NCBI GenBank assembly: GCA_958295785.1
Contig: OY282377.1
Location: forward strand, 1,254,394-1,318,393
Source: an uncultured Latescibacterota bacterium
Lineage (GTDB): Bacteria; Latescibacterota; UBA2968
Length of the DNA stretch: 64,000 nucleotides
Direction: 5' to 3'
Below are positions 1 through 13,041 of this stretch, one piece after another; position 1 is the first letter of the stretch; each line of letters starts with the position of its first letter. The position numbers and the translations under genes are program-made. The notes beneath the pieces are model-generated. The model worked only from the letters and a program-made list of their open reading frames with translations, ran no database searches and was not told the DNA's origin.

Positions 1-1
1 A

Positions 2-3070
<3,069 letters not shown>

Positions 3071-3086
3071 GCAGGAGCAGGCTCTC

Positions 3087-6026
3087 CTATATCCCCAGCC
3101 AGCGATTTAAGATGTCTAATAGCGGGGCGAAATCGCCGTTGTCGGCCATTGTCTCCTGTGCATCGGCGAGGGCTTTGGCGTCCAATCGCTCGTTGCCGCA
3201 TACGCGGTTGTAGGTGCAGTAATCGCATTCCCGATCTTTTTGAATGTGGAAAAAGCCGCCATTGCCCACCAGTTCGAACAAGGGCCGCAACACATCGGCG
3301 AGGATTTCGGGTGCGGGCGGCGCGTCTGAAAGCCGACGCCCGTGTTCTCTATCGCCGGGAAAAACATAGCCCGATGTTTGCACGCGACCGAGTTCGTTTT
3401 GTCGCTTTCGGACCGCATCCAAGGCATAGGCATACAAGGCCCATTGCAGATGCGTGCCGCGTTTGAGCAAATCCCGTTCGTCGTATTGCGCCATGGATCC
3501 CGTTTTGTAATCCCAAATCGCAAAGCCATTTTCCACGCGATCTACGCGGTCAATGTACCCTTGGAGGCGAAATTTCACGTCTTCTGACAGTTCGAGCGTG
3601 ACGGGTGCTGCGCTGTTCAGGCCGCCCGATTCGCCAAATCCAAAACTCACTTCAAAGCCGATGGGGTCGGCATCTTTTTGATCGGATTCGACGGCCAAAA
3701 ACACCTGCGCGGCTTGCGAGAGGCGTTTGATGTCGGCGCGATACGCGGCTTGATGTTCAACCGGGTGGCTTTTTTTGTAAGCCTCAATTTCCCGTTCGAG
3801 GAGGGTTTGAATCAATGCGCCGTGTTGTTCGCGGTCGGGCCGGTCGCCGCGTGCTTTCAGGGTTTGCATAAATTTGTGAAACAAGCGGTGCAGCAACGCG
3901 CCATAAGCCAGGGGATTGAGCCAGCGCGTAGGGTCGGCTTCGGGTTCTTCAATGGGCCGAATGCCGAGCACGTAAGTCAAAAAATACCGGTAGGGACACC
4001 GCGCCAGCGTCTCCAACCTCGAGGCTGAAAAAATGTCCTGTCGTGCTGTAATCGCCAGTTCGGGCGTGGGCTTGCCAAGCCAGCCATCGCACGTTGTCAA
4101 TCCGGCCCATTCGCGTGCCTGTCGCGCCTTTTGTCCAGAAACGAGATGGGGGAATGCGCGGTTGACAATGGCTGTATAATCGGCAAAGGGATAATGCGAC
4201 AGCAAAAGGTCTGTATCATCCAATGCCTGCGCCGAGTCTTCGGGAAAAGCCTGGGCAAGGGGGATGGGGTCAATCGCCATTTGTTCGGCTGCGTGCTGAA
4301 AAAGCGCGGCCGGATAACGCTCTCGCCCATCGGACAAACTGCGCCGACACGACAACAATGTCACTTTGCCGGGTGCCATGCCCGACATGCGAAACAGATG
4401 ATACACTTGCTCGGCGGGCCGCGTGCGGCGCAATTCCAATTCATTCGATACCCCCGAACGCTCGTTGTCTAACAAGAGCGGGTCTTCTGTTGCACCGCCG
4501 GGAAACGTGCCCTCGTCCATGCCCACCACGTAAATATGCGGTCGATAGGTATATCCGGCCCGCGAAAGTGGCGCGATGGCGAGATGCCCGGGTTTGGTTG
4601 CTTCGGCTCTGAAAGACAGATTGGCGGTGCATTCGGCCAAGCGATTCGCCAATCGGCGCACGGGCGCTTTGCGGCGCACGGATCGGGCCACATGGCGCAG
4701 GCGATCCGAAATCGCGGCGAGCACCTCATCGTCTTCGGCTTTTGCAAACTGCGCGAGAAATTGCAGCCCCGCATCCACCAACGCGCCGAGCGATACATTT
4801 GACCCGCGGGGGATCAAATCGAATAAGCGTTCCAGTTCTTCGGCAACGGCTTCGATTTCGCCGACCGTTACATGTGCAACGGCGTCCGCATCTTCTCGCG
4901 TCCGAATGTCGGCTTTCAGTTTGTTTAGGGCATTGGAGTAATTCGCGTACTCGCCGCCAATGCGTGCGCTTTGAATGACGGTCGCCATTGGATTTTCAGA
5001 CGCGATCAGCCCCGCGCGGCACATCGCGATCAGGTCATCCGCAGGGCGTCCCGCGCCCAGCCAGCGATAAAAGCTCACCAATGCCCGACCCGTTTGGGTT
5101 GTCGCAACCGGTATGCCTTCGGCGAATGTGGCGCGCAGCCCAACTCGTTGAACCGCATCGCACAACAGGCTCAAGTACGGCGTTTCCGAGGTATAGACGA
5201 TTTCGACAGCATCCAGCGGTATGGATTTTGACCGTATCTCGCGCAACACAGTCCGAATTTCCGTTTCTGTGCCCACGGCTTCGCACAACCGAATCTGAGC
5301 CGCGTCTGCGGGCTGCAATCTCGGTGTTCCCCCCGCGCCAATATCGCCTTTAACATTGGGGAGGGGTACTTCGGCAAAACGCATGGCTGCGCTGTGCGGC
5401 GGCGCACCTGCTCGCTTTCGCCCGATGCGCCAGATACGCCCCTGTGCTCGCTTTTGCACATACAAAAACGCCAACTTCGGCAAGGGCGTTTCGTCCAGGA
5501 TCGCGTGGTGGATATGTCGGGTCAATGGTTTGAGATGCGTCAATGCGTGCCGATACAACACCGCGTTGTCGTAGAGATGATCGCGTTCAAAAGCCGCGCA
5601 ATACGCCCGATACAGATGTTGCAACAATTGGTGCCGCCCGCCTTCTCCAGAAAGCGAATCGGGTTCCAAACCCGCCGCGCGCAATACGCGCAGGGTTCGC
5701 AAAAACGGTCGGGTGAGCGCGGCGGCCTGTTGCGAAAAGTAATCATCATCCACACCGCGCACGGCACGGGGAATCATTTCGTCCAGCCAGAACAAATCCG
5801 CATCTCGGGCAAGGGGAGAATATCCCTTTGCGACGAGCAACGCGCCCGCGTCCTTTTCGGCCAGACTGCGCGGCGTCTCGATTTGCAAGTTCATCCACGA
5901 ATGCCCCGCAGCCGCAAGCCCCATCGCCAGATTGTGCCCTATGCTCATCGCGGGGACGATCAAGACTTTGCCCTCAATCGGATGCGCGTCGCAAAACGCC
6001 TTCAGTTGTGCGAGGTGATAGTGCAT
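3087..6026 (-). CDS. AddB-like PD-(D/E)XK exonuclease with Fe-S cluster
   Basis: A 979-residue protein resembling AddB/RecB-family nucleases of double-strand-break repair. The C-terminal third has the iron-sulphur nuclease layout: a first Cys in RLETLARCPYRYFLTYVLG, the active-site segment GYIDRVD...WDYKTG, and a closing cluster CDYCTYNRVC. The N-terminal region has AddB-like character (VLIVPAMSIGHNLAMGLAAAG) but no obvious P-loop, so it is probably not a helicase itself. I start at the ATG at 6026 because AAAGGA lies about 8 bases upstream; an in-frame start 15 codons earlier has weaker support. It converges on the polymerase gene with a gap of about 16 bases. No addA partner is adjacent. 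Family assignment is good; function within an AddAB complex is inferred. Confidence 0.8.
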   Translation of the reverse strand: MHYHLAQLKAFCDAHPIEGKVLIVPAMSIGHNLAMGLAAAGHSWMNLQIETPRSLAEKDAGALLVAKGYSPLARDADLFWLDEMIPRAVRGVDDDYFSQQAAALTRPFLRTLRVLRAAGLEPDSLSGEGGRHQLLQHLYRAYCAAFERDHLYDNAVLYRHALTHLKPLTRHIHHAILDETPLPKLAFLYVQKRAQGRIWRIGRKRAGAPPHSAAMRFAEVPLPNVKGDIGAGGTPRLQPADAAQIRLCEAVGTETEIRTVLREIRSKSIPLDAVEIVYTSETPYLSLLCDAVQRVGLRATFAEGIPVATTQTGRALVSFYRWLGAGRPADDLIAMCRAGLIASENPMATVIQSARIGGEYANYSNALNKLKADIRTREDADAVAHVTVGEIEAVAEELERLFDLIPRGSNVSLGALVDAGLQFLAQFAKAEDDEVLAAISDRLRHVARSVRRKAPVRRLANRLAECTANLSFRAEATKPGHLAIAPLSRAGYTYRPHIYVVGMDEGTFPGGATEDPLLLDNERSGVSNELELRRTRPAEQVYHLFRMSGMAPGKVTLLSCRRSLSDGRERYPAALFQHAAEQMAIDPIPLAQAFPEDSAQALDDTDLLLSHYPFADYTAIVNRAFPHLVSGQKARQAREWAGLTTCDGWLGKPTPELAITARQDIFSASRLETLARCPYRYFLTYVLGIRPIEEPEADPTRWLNPLAYGALLHRLFHKFMQTLKARGDRPDREQHGALIQTLLEREIEAYKKSHPVEHQAAYRADIKRLSQAAQVFLAVESDQKDADPIGFEVSFGFGESGGLNSAAPVTLELSEDVKFRLQGYIDRVDRVENGFAIWDYKTGSMAQYDERDLLKRGTHLQWALYAYALDAVRKRQNELGRVQTSGYVFPGDREHGRRLSDAPPAPEILADVLRPLFELVGNGGFFHIQKDRECDYCTYNRVCGNERLDAKALADAQETMADNGDFAPLLDILNRWLGI

Positions 6027-6070
6027 GAAAAAAATCCTTTTGCTAACTGCTGACCCTGCTTTTCGTATCA

Positions 6071-6102
6071 TCGGGCGGGCACGGGGGCCACGCCCCTACA
6101 TG
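6071..6102. repeat. Dispersed GC-rich hairpin repeat
   Basis: A copy of the family whose core reads GGGCGAGCACGGGGGCATCG followed by CCCCTAC; the GGGGC and GCCCC arms can pair. Other copies lie near 30242, 31384, 31428, 32750, 36338, 43365-43472 (three in tandem), 44876, 44918, 47345, 49340, 49438, 51000, 52196 and 53570. All are intergenic, in both orientations. No transposase is associated with them. Confidence 0.7.
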
Positions 6103-6121
6103 ATCATCTGCGTCCATACTA

Positions 6122-8584
6122 TCATTCACACCGCAAGGTGACAACGGGATTTGTGCGGGCGGCTTTCCACGCCTGCGCGCTCACGGTCAACAGCGCGATT
6201 CCAAACGCCAGCAGGCCGCCCAGCACAAAGGCCGCGGCACTCAGTTCGATTCGATAGGCAAAATGCTGCAACCATCGCGCCATCGCCATGTAAATAACCG
6301 GCCAAGCGATCAGATTTGCCACCCCGACCAGAGTTACAAATTCCCACGACAACATCGCCACCACCTGCCAAACAGACGCGCCCATCACCTTGCGGATTCC
6401 GATCTCTTTTGTCCGCTGCTCTGCGGTAAATGCCGCCAACCCAAACAGCCCCAAACACGCCACAAAAATTGCGATGACAAATGCCGCGCTGAATATTTGC
6501 CCAACGCGCTGATCGTCCCGATACCAGCGTTCCAAGCGGTCGGTTGCAAACGCGATCTCGGGCGCGCGATTCGGAAGGAACTGCGCCCATGCGCGCTCTA
6601 AAAACGCCATGGTCTCGGCTTGCGGCTGAATCCGCATGGAAAGGTGACTCAGCCGATACCACGCCGCCGTGATGACCAGCGGCTCGATAGGCTCGTACAG
6701 ATGCCGAAAGTGAAAGTCCTTTACGATGCCGATTACGCGGCCTTTGCGAACGTGGGATGTCAGCACCTTTCCCACCGGGTCTGTCCAACCAAATACCGCC
6801 GCCGCCGTTTCGTTTAAGACGAACAACTCGCCCGGTTTGCCCCGTCTTTCCGATGCCCGTTCCGCGTACGCCCGGTCGTAATTTCGCCCGGCCAATAGGG
6901 GAATGTCATAGCAATCCAAAAACGCTTCGTCCGCGCCAAAGACCCGCACTTCAACGCCTCGGGCCGGATCGCCTTCCGGAAAAAACCACTCGCGGTGGGG
7001 CCAGCTATGTCCCGGCAAATCAGAGGTTGCCGACGCGGTTAAGACATTCGGATGTTGGGAAAAAGCCGCTCGCACCCGGAGATACTGCTTTTGCAACTGC
7101 CCGCCGTCGCGCAGGTGTCGATTGTGTTGGAATATCGACGCCACCACGACCTCATCTTTGTTGAACCCCAGGTCCTTTTCTCGAATCAAGCGCATCTGAT
7201 CGGAGACGATGATGGTGCCGATAACCAGCGCAATTGAAATCGCAAATTGCAACACCACCAGGCCTTTTCGCACGCGGGCCTGACCCGGCCCGGCTTTGAT
7301 AGCTCCGCCTTTCAAGACAGTTGCTGGCTGGAACGCAGAGAGATAGATGGCCGGATAGGTTCCCGATAACAGCCCGACAAACAGGGCGATTCCCGCGACC
7401 CAAACCGTCGCGCCGAGATCCAACGTCAGGTCTTCCCGCACAAAAGCACTGAACATGGGCAACGCGAGATACGCCACGCCGAGGGCCACAACTGCGGCGA
7501 GGAGGGATAACAGCAGGGATTCGCCCAAAAATCGCGCCATCAGATCCCCGCGATGCGCGCCGACCACTTTTCGCATTCCCACTTCTTTGGCTCGGTTGGC
7601 CGAGCGGGCCGTGGATAGGTTCATAAAGTTGATGCACGCGATGAGCAAGATGAAGGCCCCCACCAAGCCGAGCAGATAAATTTGTCGGATGTCTTTGTAT
7701 GGCCTCCCGGAATCGCCCACAAACCCCGGCATATCGGCTTTGGAATACAGGTGCATGCGCGTTATGGGATGCAAATAATAGCGCGCGGTCTCGGTTTCAT
7801 CTTCTGCGATTTCCGCGTATCGCTCGACCAATCCCGGCAGTTTTTGGGCGACGATTTCGGGATTTGCCCCGGGTTTGAGGCGCGAATACGTATTTGCCGG
7901 GCGCGAATACGAGGGCGGCAACCAATGATCCCACGACCTGCGCTGCCGAACGCCTTGTGGCATGGTGGCTGTGATAAAATCGTACTGAAAGCGCGAGTTG
8001 CGAGGGGCTTCCCGAATCACGCCTGCGATCTGATATTCGCCGCCAAACAGATTGTGGTCAACCGAGATCACGTTGCCCATCGGATCGTCATGCCCAAAAA
8101 ACTTTCGCGCAACAGGTGCTGTCACCACCACAGAGAACGGCTTTAGCAACGCGGTTTGGGGGTCGCCTGCCAACACCTCGATTCCGAAAAACGCAAACAC
8201 GTTGGGATCGGTCAGCCAAAACATCTGTGGCGATGCCATTTCCCGGTATTTCACCCAGCGCATACCGCTCCAAAACCGGACCGCGTCTTCCACCTCGGGA
8301 AATTCTTCGGGCAACACGGCGGCCAGTGGGCCCTGTTGTGTGGTATGCCACGCAAGCCGGCCGTTTGCGTGCCGGATTTGCTTCATGACCCGATAGGTGC
8401 GCGCCGCTTCTGGCCGAAACCGGTCATAGCTCAACTCGTGGCGGATATAAACCACGAGCAGAATCGCGCACGCCATGCCAAGCGCCAATCCCAAGAGGTT
8501 GATCGCGGAATAAATCGGATGCCGCAGCGCGTTTCGCCCGGTAATGGCGAGGTAATTTTTCCCGAGCACGGCTATTTGTTTCAT
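6122..8584 (-). CDS. FtsX/MacB-type ABC transporter permease
   Basis: An 820-residue inner-membrane permease with two FtsX modules. Eight hydrophobic segments are visible: one near the N-terminus (IYSAINLLGLALGMACAILL), a large periplasmic MacB_PCD-like region, three segments around RSANRAKEVGMRKVVGAHR, a second periplasmic region, and a final group around RTKEIGIRKVMGAS. This repeated E(V/I)G(M/I)RK signature is typical of the family. Such proteins export substrates or drive envelope processes together with a LolD/MacB-type ATPase, but no ATPase gene is next to it. I use the ATG at 8584; the reading frame runs 44 codons further upstream only because it passes into MITE copy A, which ends about 11 bases before this ATG. 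Substrate unknown. Confidence 0.85.
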   Translation of the reverse strand: MKQIAVLGKNYLAITGRNALRHPIYSAINLLGLALGMACAILLVVYIRHELSYDRFRPEAARTYRVMKQIRHANGRLAWHTTQQGPLAAVLPEEFPEVEDAVRFWSGMRWVKYREMASPQMFWLTDPNVFAFFGIEVLAGDPQTALLKPFSVVVTAPVARKFFGHDDPMGNVISVDHNLFGGEYQIAGVIREAPRNSRFQYDFITATMPQGVRQRRSWDHWLPPSYSRPANTYSRLKPGANPEIVAQKLPGLVERYAEIAEDETETARYYLHPITRMHLYSKADMPGFVGDSGRPYKDIRQIYLLGLVGAFILLIACINFMNLSTARSANRAKEVGMRKVVGAHRGDLMARFLGESLLLSLLAAVVALGVAYLALPMFSAFVREDLTLDLGATVWVAGIALFVGLLSGTYPAIYLSAFQPATVLKGGAIKAGPGQARVRKGLVVLQFAISIALVIGTIIVSDQMRLIREKDLGFNKDEVVVASIFQHNRHLRDGGQLQKQYLRVRAAFSQHPNVLTASATSDLPGHSWPHREWFFPEGDPARGVEVRVFGADEAFLDCYDIPLLAGRNYDRAYAERASERRGKPGELFVLNETAAAVFGWTDPVGKVLTSHVRKGRVIGIVKDFHFRHLYEPIEPLVITAAWYRLSHLSMRIQPQAETMAFLERAWAQFLPNRAPEIAFATDRLERWYRDDQRVGQIFSAAFVIAIFVACLGLFGLAAFTAEQRTKEIGIRKVMGASVWQVVAMLSWEFVTLVGVANLIAWPVIYMAMARWLQHFAYRIELSAAAFVLGGLLAFGIALLTVSAQAWKAARTNPVVTLRCE

Positions 8585-8595
8585 GAGATTCCCAT

Positions 8596-9064
8596 TAATA
8601 CTAAATTGATTTTCTGTTGACCTGATGCGATATGCTATGTTGCCAGCAAGCGATTCCTTTGACCTTCCGCAGTCATTCAGATAAACCATGGCAACCAGGC
8701 CATCCCAAAAGACCATCAGATCATGCCATCACGCACAGCGCGCAAGGCCGTCTCGCAACCCACCTCCCTCTTGAAACCCCCCTTGCAGGCCAGCGCATGT
8801 CGTAGTGCGACAAAAGCGCTTTGAGCTGTGCAAGCCTCTCGGCGCATGAGAGCGGCATTTTTTGCCTACTTTTTTTTGCTGTTGAAAAAAAGTCGGTCGC
8901 CGCACGCCGTAGGCACAGGCGTAGCCAACGCATCGAAGGCAACCCACGAAGAGTTAGGACCAAACGCTTGAGACAAGCAACGCATGAGTGCTACGGAACG
9001 TCTGTTCCTCATTCCTCCCTGATGGGAGGCAAGATACGGACAAATAAAAATCAAATTGGTATAA
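8596..9064 (-). mobile_element. MITE-like element, copy A (469 bp)
   Basis: One of three related dispersed elements (with 27744-28213 and about 32365-32695). The ends are imperfect inverted repeats: TTATACCAATTTGATTTTTA at one end and TAATACTAAATTGATTTTCT at the other, both read inward. The interior has a long hairpin, ACTTTTTTT and AAAAAAAGT arms around a six-base loop, and the palindromic GTAGGC...GCCTAC module. Open frames cross it but shift between copies, so coding is doubtful. No transposase is carried. It abuts the permease start and creates a false N-terminal extension there. Confidence 0.75.
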
Positions 9065-9377
9065 GCTGGCATTTCCATTTCTTTTATCATACTCAGGGTT
9101 TTCCATTTCTTCAAGGATTTTTTGATTTTCGCACCAATCCCAGATCGCCGTGCGGGTTTTGAGTTGCGACGCATTTGGGTTCGCTTTATTGTTTTGGCGT
9201 ACCCTGTCTCCCCAAGTGTGCGGTACAACTGGCAATAGCAGTTCATTGAAGCGCGTAGTGGTTTTGAGATGGTTGGACAGGGTTCGCTAGGAACGGGCCT
9301 GAAAAACGGCCAGTTGTACCCCTCCTCCGTTGATTCGTAGAATTGTTCACCGAGTTGAATTGAATGGGAGAATCGCT
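9065..9377. other. Intergenic region with repeat module
   Basis: No gene is supported here. It holds a copy of the GGGGTACAACTGGCC module (about 9293-9340, written on this strand as GGCCTGAAAAACGGCCAGTT followed by GTACCCC) and a degenerate partner near 9220. The ribosome binding site of the following gene, GGGAG, is at about 9366. Confidence 0.5.
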
Positions 9378-11840
9378 ATGGATGCGTCAATTAACGTCGG
9401 CTCTGAGGACCGGGTGGGGATGGACGAGCGGCATATTTATCCGCGCTACATGGGATTTCGGCCCGCAGATGGTCAGGTGTGCGAGGTGAATCCGCCCAGG
9501 TTTAGTTGGCCGTTTGATCCCAATATTATTCCCCAAGGCCCGCTGCCGGCAAACCGGAGGTTCAGGTTGATGATTGGGCGCACGCCCGATTTGAAAGATC
9601 CGGTCGTGGATGTGAAGCGGACGCCGTACAATTTTTACAACGCGCTTCCGGTCTTGAGGCCCGGGCGCGAGTGGTTCTGGCGCGTGATTTACGATGCGGG
9701 AACATCTCGAGAACACGCGAGCGCGGCGAGGCGTTTTGAACTTCTGTCCGATGCAGTCGCATGGGATCGCACGGCGATAGAACGCGCGGTGAGCGGGCAT
9801 CCGAGGGTCATTTTCACGCCTGAGAATCTGCACGCGCTGCGAGCACTTCAAGACAAAGATGTGGAATGTGCGGAGATTGCGAGGCAGGCGATCCGCCTTG
9901 CGGACGAGACCCTGAAGGCAGACTGGTTTGCGAATTTTCCGGCATCTGATGCAGAGGTCGGGCCGCTTGCATTGCCGCATATCTATCCCGAATACGCGCA
10001 GTTGCTTACGAATATGGCTTTTGCGTATATGCTCACGGGCGATGAAAAGTACCTGGGGATGAAAAGCCGATTGTTGACGATGGCGCGTTATCAACCCGGG
10101 GGATATTCCTCGCCCGAAGGCTTTGGGAAGGGCGGAAAATTCTGTACGAAAATCACGGAGTTTATGGGCATCTGCTTCGATTGGCTATACCCCGTTCTTT
10201 CCGGCGATGAGCGCGAGGCGATCATTCACGCGCTGGACTGGCGAATCGCGCATACCATGAATGACTATTCCTGGTTGCACAAAGGCGAAGTTCGCGCAAA
10301 GGGCATTGCCGTGGCGCCGACTTCTCATGCGTGGGAAAATATCACTTGGACGCTGTCCGGCGCGCTGGCCGTTGCCGAGCATTCGCACGCTGCGCGGCAA
10401 TTTTTGGAACTCGGCCTGCACTATATCACGGGCGTGGGCACTGGGTTTGGCCCGGACGAGGGATGGAACGAGGGCGTCTCTTACAGCACTTGGAAGTTCG
10501 GTTCTTTGGTCGCCACTTCGCTCTATGTCGCGATGACCATTCCCGACCTTCACTTGGAACGCAATCCGTTTTACCGGGGAATGGGGACGTTTCTCTTGAA
10601 TTTGGCACCCGTGGGCGTTGTGCGTCCCGCGTGGGGCGACATTGCGTTTCAGTATCGCTATCACGAGCGCGGGCAGCACGCCTACCGCAGAAAGTTGGCC
10701 TATTTGACCGGCGATGGGCGCGTGTTGGCGGCGTGGGAAGAGTGGAAACGGGTGTTGGCAACGGGCGAGGTGCAACCCCTGAACTTGGGAGAACCGAATA
10801 TCACCGAGATCGCGGATTACCCCCGCCCGTGGATCGAATACGCGCTGAAACACTTCTTTGCCGAGCCCAAGGCGGCATCCAAACATCCGCGCACGCATTT
10901 CTTGCCGGTTGCCGGCTGGGCGATGGGCCATTCAGAGCCGCCGGAGAAACTCGAGTCGTTCCGCCGGGGCGTGGGGTTCGCGTTCACTTGCCGACCGCGT
11001 GGGGGGTATAGCCACAGCCACAGGAGCAATGGCGGGTTCGAGTTGTTTGCTTATGGCAAGACCATTGCCACGGGCGGGGGCAAGCGGAGCAACCGGGATC
11101 GCGTGTCGCGGTCGAGCCAGTCGCACAATGTGGTGTTGATCAACGGCGAGGGGCAAAGCGAGGTGCCCGGTTCGGCCGGGTTGCCAAACGCGGGGCGCGT
11201 TGTGGGATGGAAAGAGGCGCGGGAAATGGTTTACGTGTGCGGCGATGTGCGAAATGCCTATCTCGAACAGGCCAATCTCGCGCGGTTTTACCGGCATTTC
11301 TTGTTCGCAAGAGACCGTTACTTTGTCGTGTTTGACGATCTCGCGCTTGCATCGGGGACCGCGGTGTTTTCATGGCTGTATCACATTCAACCCGATGTGC
11401 CGGTGGCGATAGCGGAATCCGGTTTCGCGTATGCCATCGAGGATGTGCAGGTGCAGGTGCATCACTTCGGAGAGACCGGGCCGCTGAAGGTGGAGAATAT
11501 GCGCGGCGAAAAAGCGTATCGCAATCCCATCACCGGAGCGGATTTGTACGGTGAAATTGAAGCCAAGGTGAAACATTCCAAAACAGAGGAAATTTGGAAT
11601 GGCACGCCGCAGGTCCACAACAATCTCTGGTTATCGACCAAGCCGCGCCGCGAAGCCAAATTTCTCGCGGTGATTGTGCCGCATCGGGAAGGCGAGGCCA
11701 CGCCGCGCGTGCGAAAGATTGCGCCAAATGTGATCGGCGTGTCTCTGCGAGAAGGGATGGAAGATGTGATCGCCTTTGGAAAATCGCGGGAAGGCGCGTT
11801 TGCGACCATTGATTACAAAGCCATGCGTGCGGCGGATTGA
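9378..11840 (+). CDS. Heparinase II/III-like polysaccharide lyase family protein
   Basis: An 820-residue protein. The N-terminal part (FSWPFDPNIIP, then RFRLMIGRTPDL) resembles the DUF4962 beta-sandwich seen before heparinase II/III modules. The middle is helical like an alpha/alpha toroid (HALRALQDKD, LLTNMAFAYMLTGDEKYL, ITEFMGICFDWLYPVLSGDE). The C-terminal beta region has the family pattern HSHRSNGGFELFAYGKTIATGGG...SQSHNVVLINGEG, containing His and Asn residues expected near the active site. The likely role is eliminative depolymerisation of a uronic-acid polysaccharide. No convincing signal peptide is seen. The start at 9378 is chosen because GGGAG lies 7 bases upstream. It stands alone, and its 3' end overlaps the converging HTH gene by 28 bases. 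Confidence 0.8.
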   Translation: MDASINVGSEDRVGMDERHIYPRYMGFRPADGQVCEVNPPRFSWPFDPNIIPQGPLPANRRFRLMIGRTPDLKDPVVDVKRTPYNFYNALPVLRPGREWFWRVIYDAGTSREHASAARRFELLSDAVAWDRTAIERAVSGHPRVIFTPENLHALRALQDKDVECAEIARQAIRLADETLKADWFANFPASDAEVGPLALPHIYPEYAQLLTNMAFAYMLTGDEKYLGMKSRLLTMARYQPGGYSSPEGFGKGGKFCTKITEFMGICFDWLYPVLSGDEREAIIHALDWRIAHTMNDYSWLHKGEVRAKGIAVAPTSHAWENITWTLSGALAVAEHSHAARQFLELGLHYITGVGTGFGPDEGWNEGVSYSTWKFGSLVATSLYVAMTIPDLHLERNPFYRGMGTFLLNLAPVGVVRPAWGDIAFQYRYHERGQHAYRRKLAYLTGDGRVLAAWEEWKRVLATGEVQPLNLGEPNITEIADYPRPWIEYALKHFFAEPKAASKHPRTHFLPVAGWAMGHSEPPEKLESFRRGVGFAFTCRPRGGYSHSHRSNGGFELFAYGKTIATGGGKRSNRDRVSRSSQSHNVVLINGEGQSEVPGSAGLPNAGRVVGWKEAREMVYVCGDVRNAYLEQANLARFYRHFLFARDRYFVVFDDLALASGTAVFSWLYHIQPDVPVAIAESGFAYAIEDVQVQVHHFGETGPLKVENMRGEKAYRNPITGADLYGEIEAKVKHSKTEEIWNGTPQVHNNLWLSTKPRREAKFLAVIVPHREGEATPRVRKIAPNVIGVSLREGMEDVIAFGKSREGAFATIDYKAMRAAD

Positions 11841-12652
11841 TCGCGATTGAGAATATCTGCAATGCTGTCGAGATAGGCTTTGAGGGACAATCCGTGGCTT
11901 TTTGCCAAAATTTCTAAAGTATGAACCCGCGTGCGTTCGCCCTTTTCAATCCTTCTCACCTGACGCTCTGAAAGCCCTGCAATATCGGTTTGTCTGAGGT
12001 TGTATTTTTTTCGCAATGCGGCAACTGCCTCCCCAAACCGGCTGTCATATACCAGTCTTTCTCGATCCTGTTTTTTTTGCCATGCAACATCCTTGGCGTA
12101 GCGAATAGCATCTAGATCAATATGCACATCCACCTCTGGCCAAGCGATATAACTGCCCTCACTGGAAATGCAAAATAAAGCGCGTTGCGCGATTGGAACG
12201 CGCTTAAGTGCGGGCAGTTCTTCAAAGTCAATTCTAAACAACGCATGGTCACAGGCCATGACAAGGAGCGCGTTATCAATAACCTGTGCAGTGGCAATCA
12301 GTTGGTCTGGACACCCCAGGCTCCAAGCCATTAACACGCGCTTTGGTACGTCTTTGTTAGAGTGTACGAGAATCTGGCGGCTCATTCTCAATTTTGCCTC
12401 ATGAAGTATCTGGGGTAGGAATTGGGCGTTGTCATTTTCGCGGACAAAAAGGGTTCGGAGGCGATGGTGCTGATTTGCAACACGTACAAATTTAGATACA
12501 GCGGGAAGGCCGGAAATTGAAGAGAGGACAAAAATATCTCGATATTTTATTTTTTTTAAATCCGGTTCCCGAAAAACGTCGAAGGAACTTGGAATGATGT
12601 CATCGCTATATGGGTCCTGCGCCCAAACAGTTATTTCCGCAGTCTTTGGCAT
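11813..12652 (-). CDS. DUF2442-type protein with C-terminal HTH
   Basis: A 279-residue protein. Residues about 115-185 contain a DUF2442-like stretch ending in SYIAWPEVDVHIDLDAIRYA. Residues about 205-265 are a clear XRE/Cro helix-turn-helix (FGEAVAALRKKYNLRQTDIA then SERQVRRIEKGERTRVHTLE). The first 110 residues are not recognised. The gene sits 2 bases after the stop of a DUF4160 gene, a pairing common in bacteria and often suspected to be a toxin-antitoxin-like or regulatory module. The HTH implies DNA binding, probably autoregulation. That function is inference. Confidence 0.7.
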   Translation of the reverse strand: MPKTAEITVWAQDPYSDDIIPSSFDVFREPDLKKIKYRDIFVLSSISGLPAVSKFVRVANQHHRLRTLFVRENDNAQFLPQILHEAKLRMSRQILVHSNKDVPKRVLMAWSLGCPDQLIATAQVIDNALLVMACDHALFRIDFEELPALKRVPIAQRALFCISSEGSYIAWPEVDVHIDLDAIRYAKDVAWQKKQDRERLVYDSRFGEAVAALRKKYNLRQTDIAGLSERQVRRIEKGERTRVHTLEILAKSHGLSLKAYLDSIADILNRDQSAARMAL

Positions 12653-12654
12653 GT

Positions 12655-13041
12655 TTAGCTCCTAGTCGTTACTTTGGTTTCCCACTCGACGTAAAGCGCG
12701 TCTCGGTGTTGAAGCACCCGATTTAAGATATCTCTCTGCTCTTTGCCCGAAGGCCCTCCTCCGCCACGGGGAAATTTCACCTTGAAGACCAATTCGCGTT
12801 CTGTACAGATACCGAAAAAAACGCGAATCTCCCATTTGTCGGGTTTGCGCGCATGAAAATGAGGCGGTTCGTGATCCGATGAATGGAACCACAGGTCTAT
12901 ACCCGCCAAGCGAAAGCAATCCAATTTCCCCAAAATATCGCTCCTATTGGTTTGAAGAAATGTATTCAAAACCAGCCAATAAATCAATACCGTAAATTCA
13001 AAAAATGTCCGATGTAGCGCGGGGTTGTGGCGAAATGTCAT
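12655..13041 (-). CDS. DUF4160 domain protein
   Basis: A 128-residue protein whose C-terminal 80 residues match the DUF4160 pattern: LWFHSSDHEPPHFHARKPDK, then the charged FKVKFPRGGGG stretch and a terminal helix. Usual family members are about 80-90 residues, so the N-terminal 45 residues (hydrophobic, FEFTVLIYWLVLNTF) may be extra or not translated; a later alternative start cannot be excluded. It is the first gene of a two-gene operon with the DUF2442-HTH gene. Molecular function is unknown. Confidence 0.65.
   Translation of the reverse strand: MTFRHNPALHRTFFEFTVLIYWLVLNTFLQTNRSDILGKLDCFRLAGIDLWFHSSDHEPPHFHARKPDKWEIRVFFGICTERELVFKVKFPRGGGGPSGKEQRDILNRVLQHRDALYVEWETKVTTRS

Noticed and set aside
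8585-8716. 44-codon N-terminal extension of the FtsX-type permease
   Set aside because: The extension is translated MITE-like repeat; the same sequence occurs in the other copies unrelated to any permease.
8954-9246. Small minus-strand genes upstream of the heparinase-like gene
   Set aside because: Competing overlapping frames, no good ribosome binding site, and most of the sequence belongs to the dispersed repeat.
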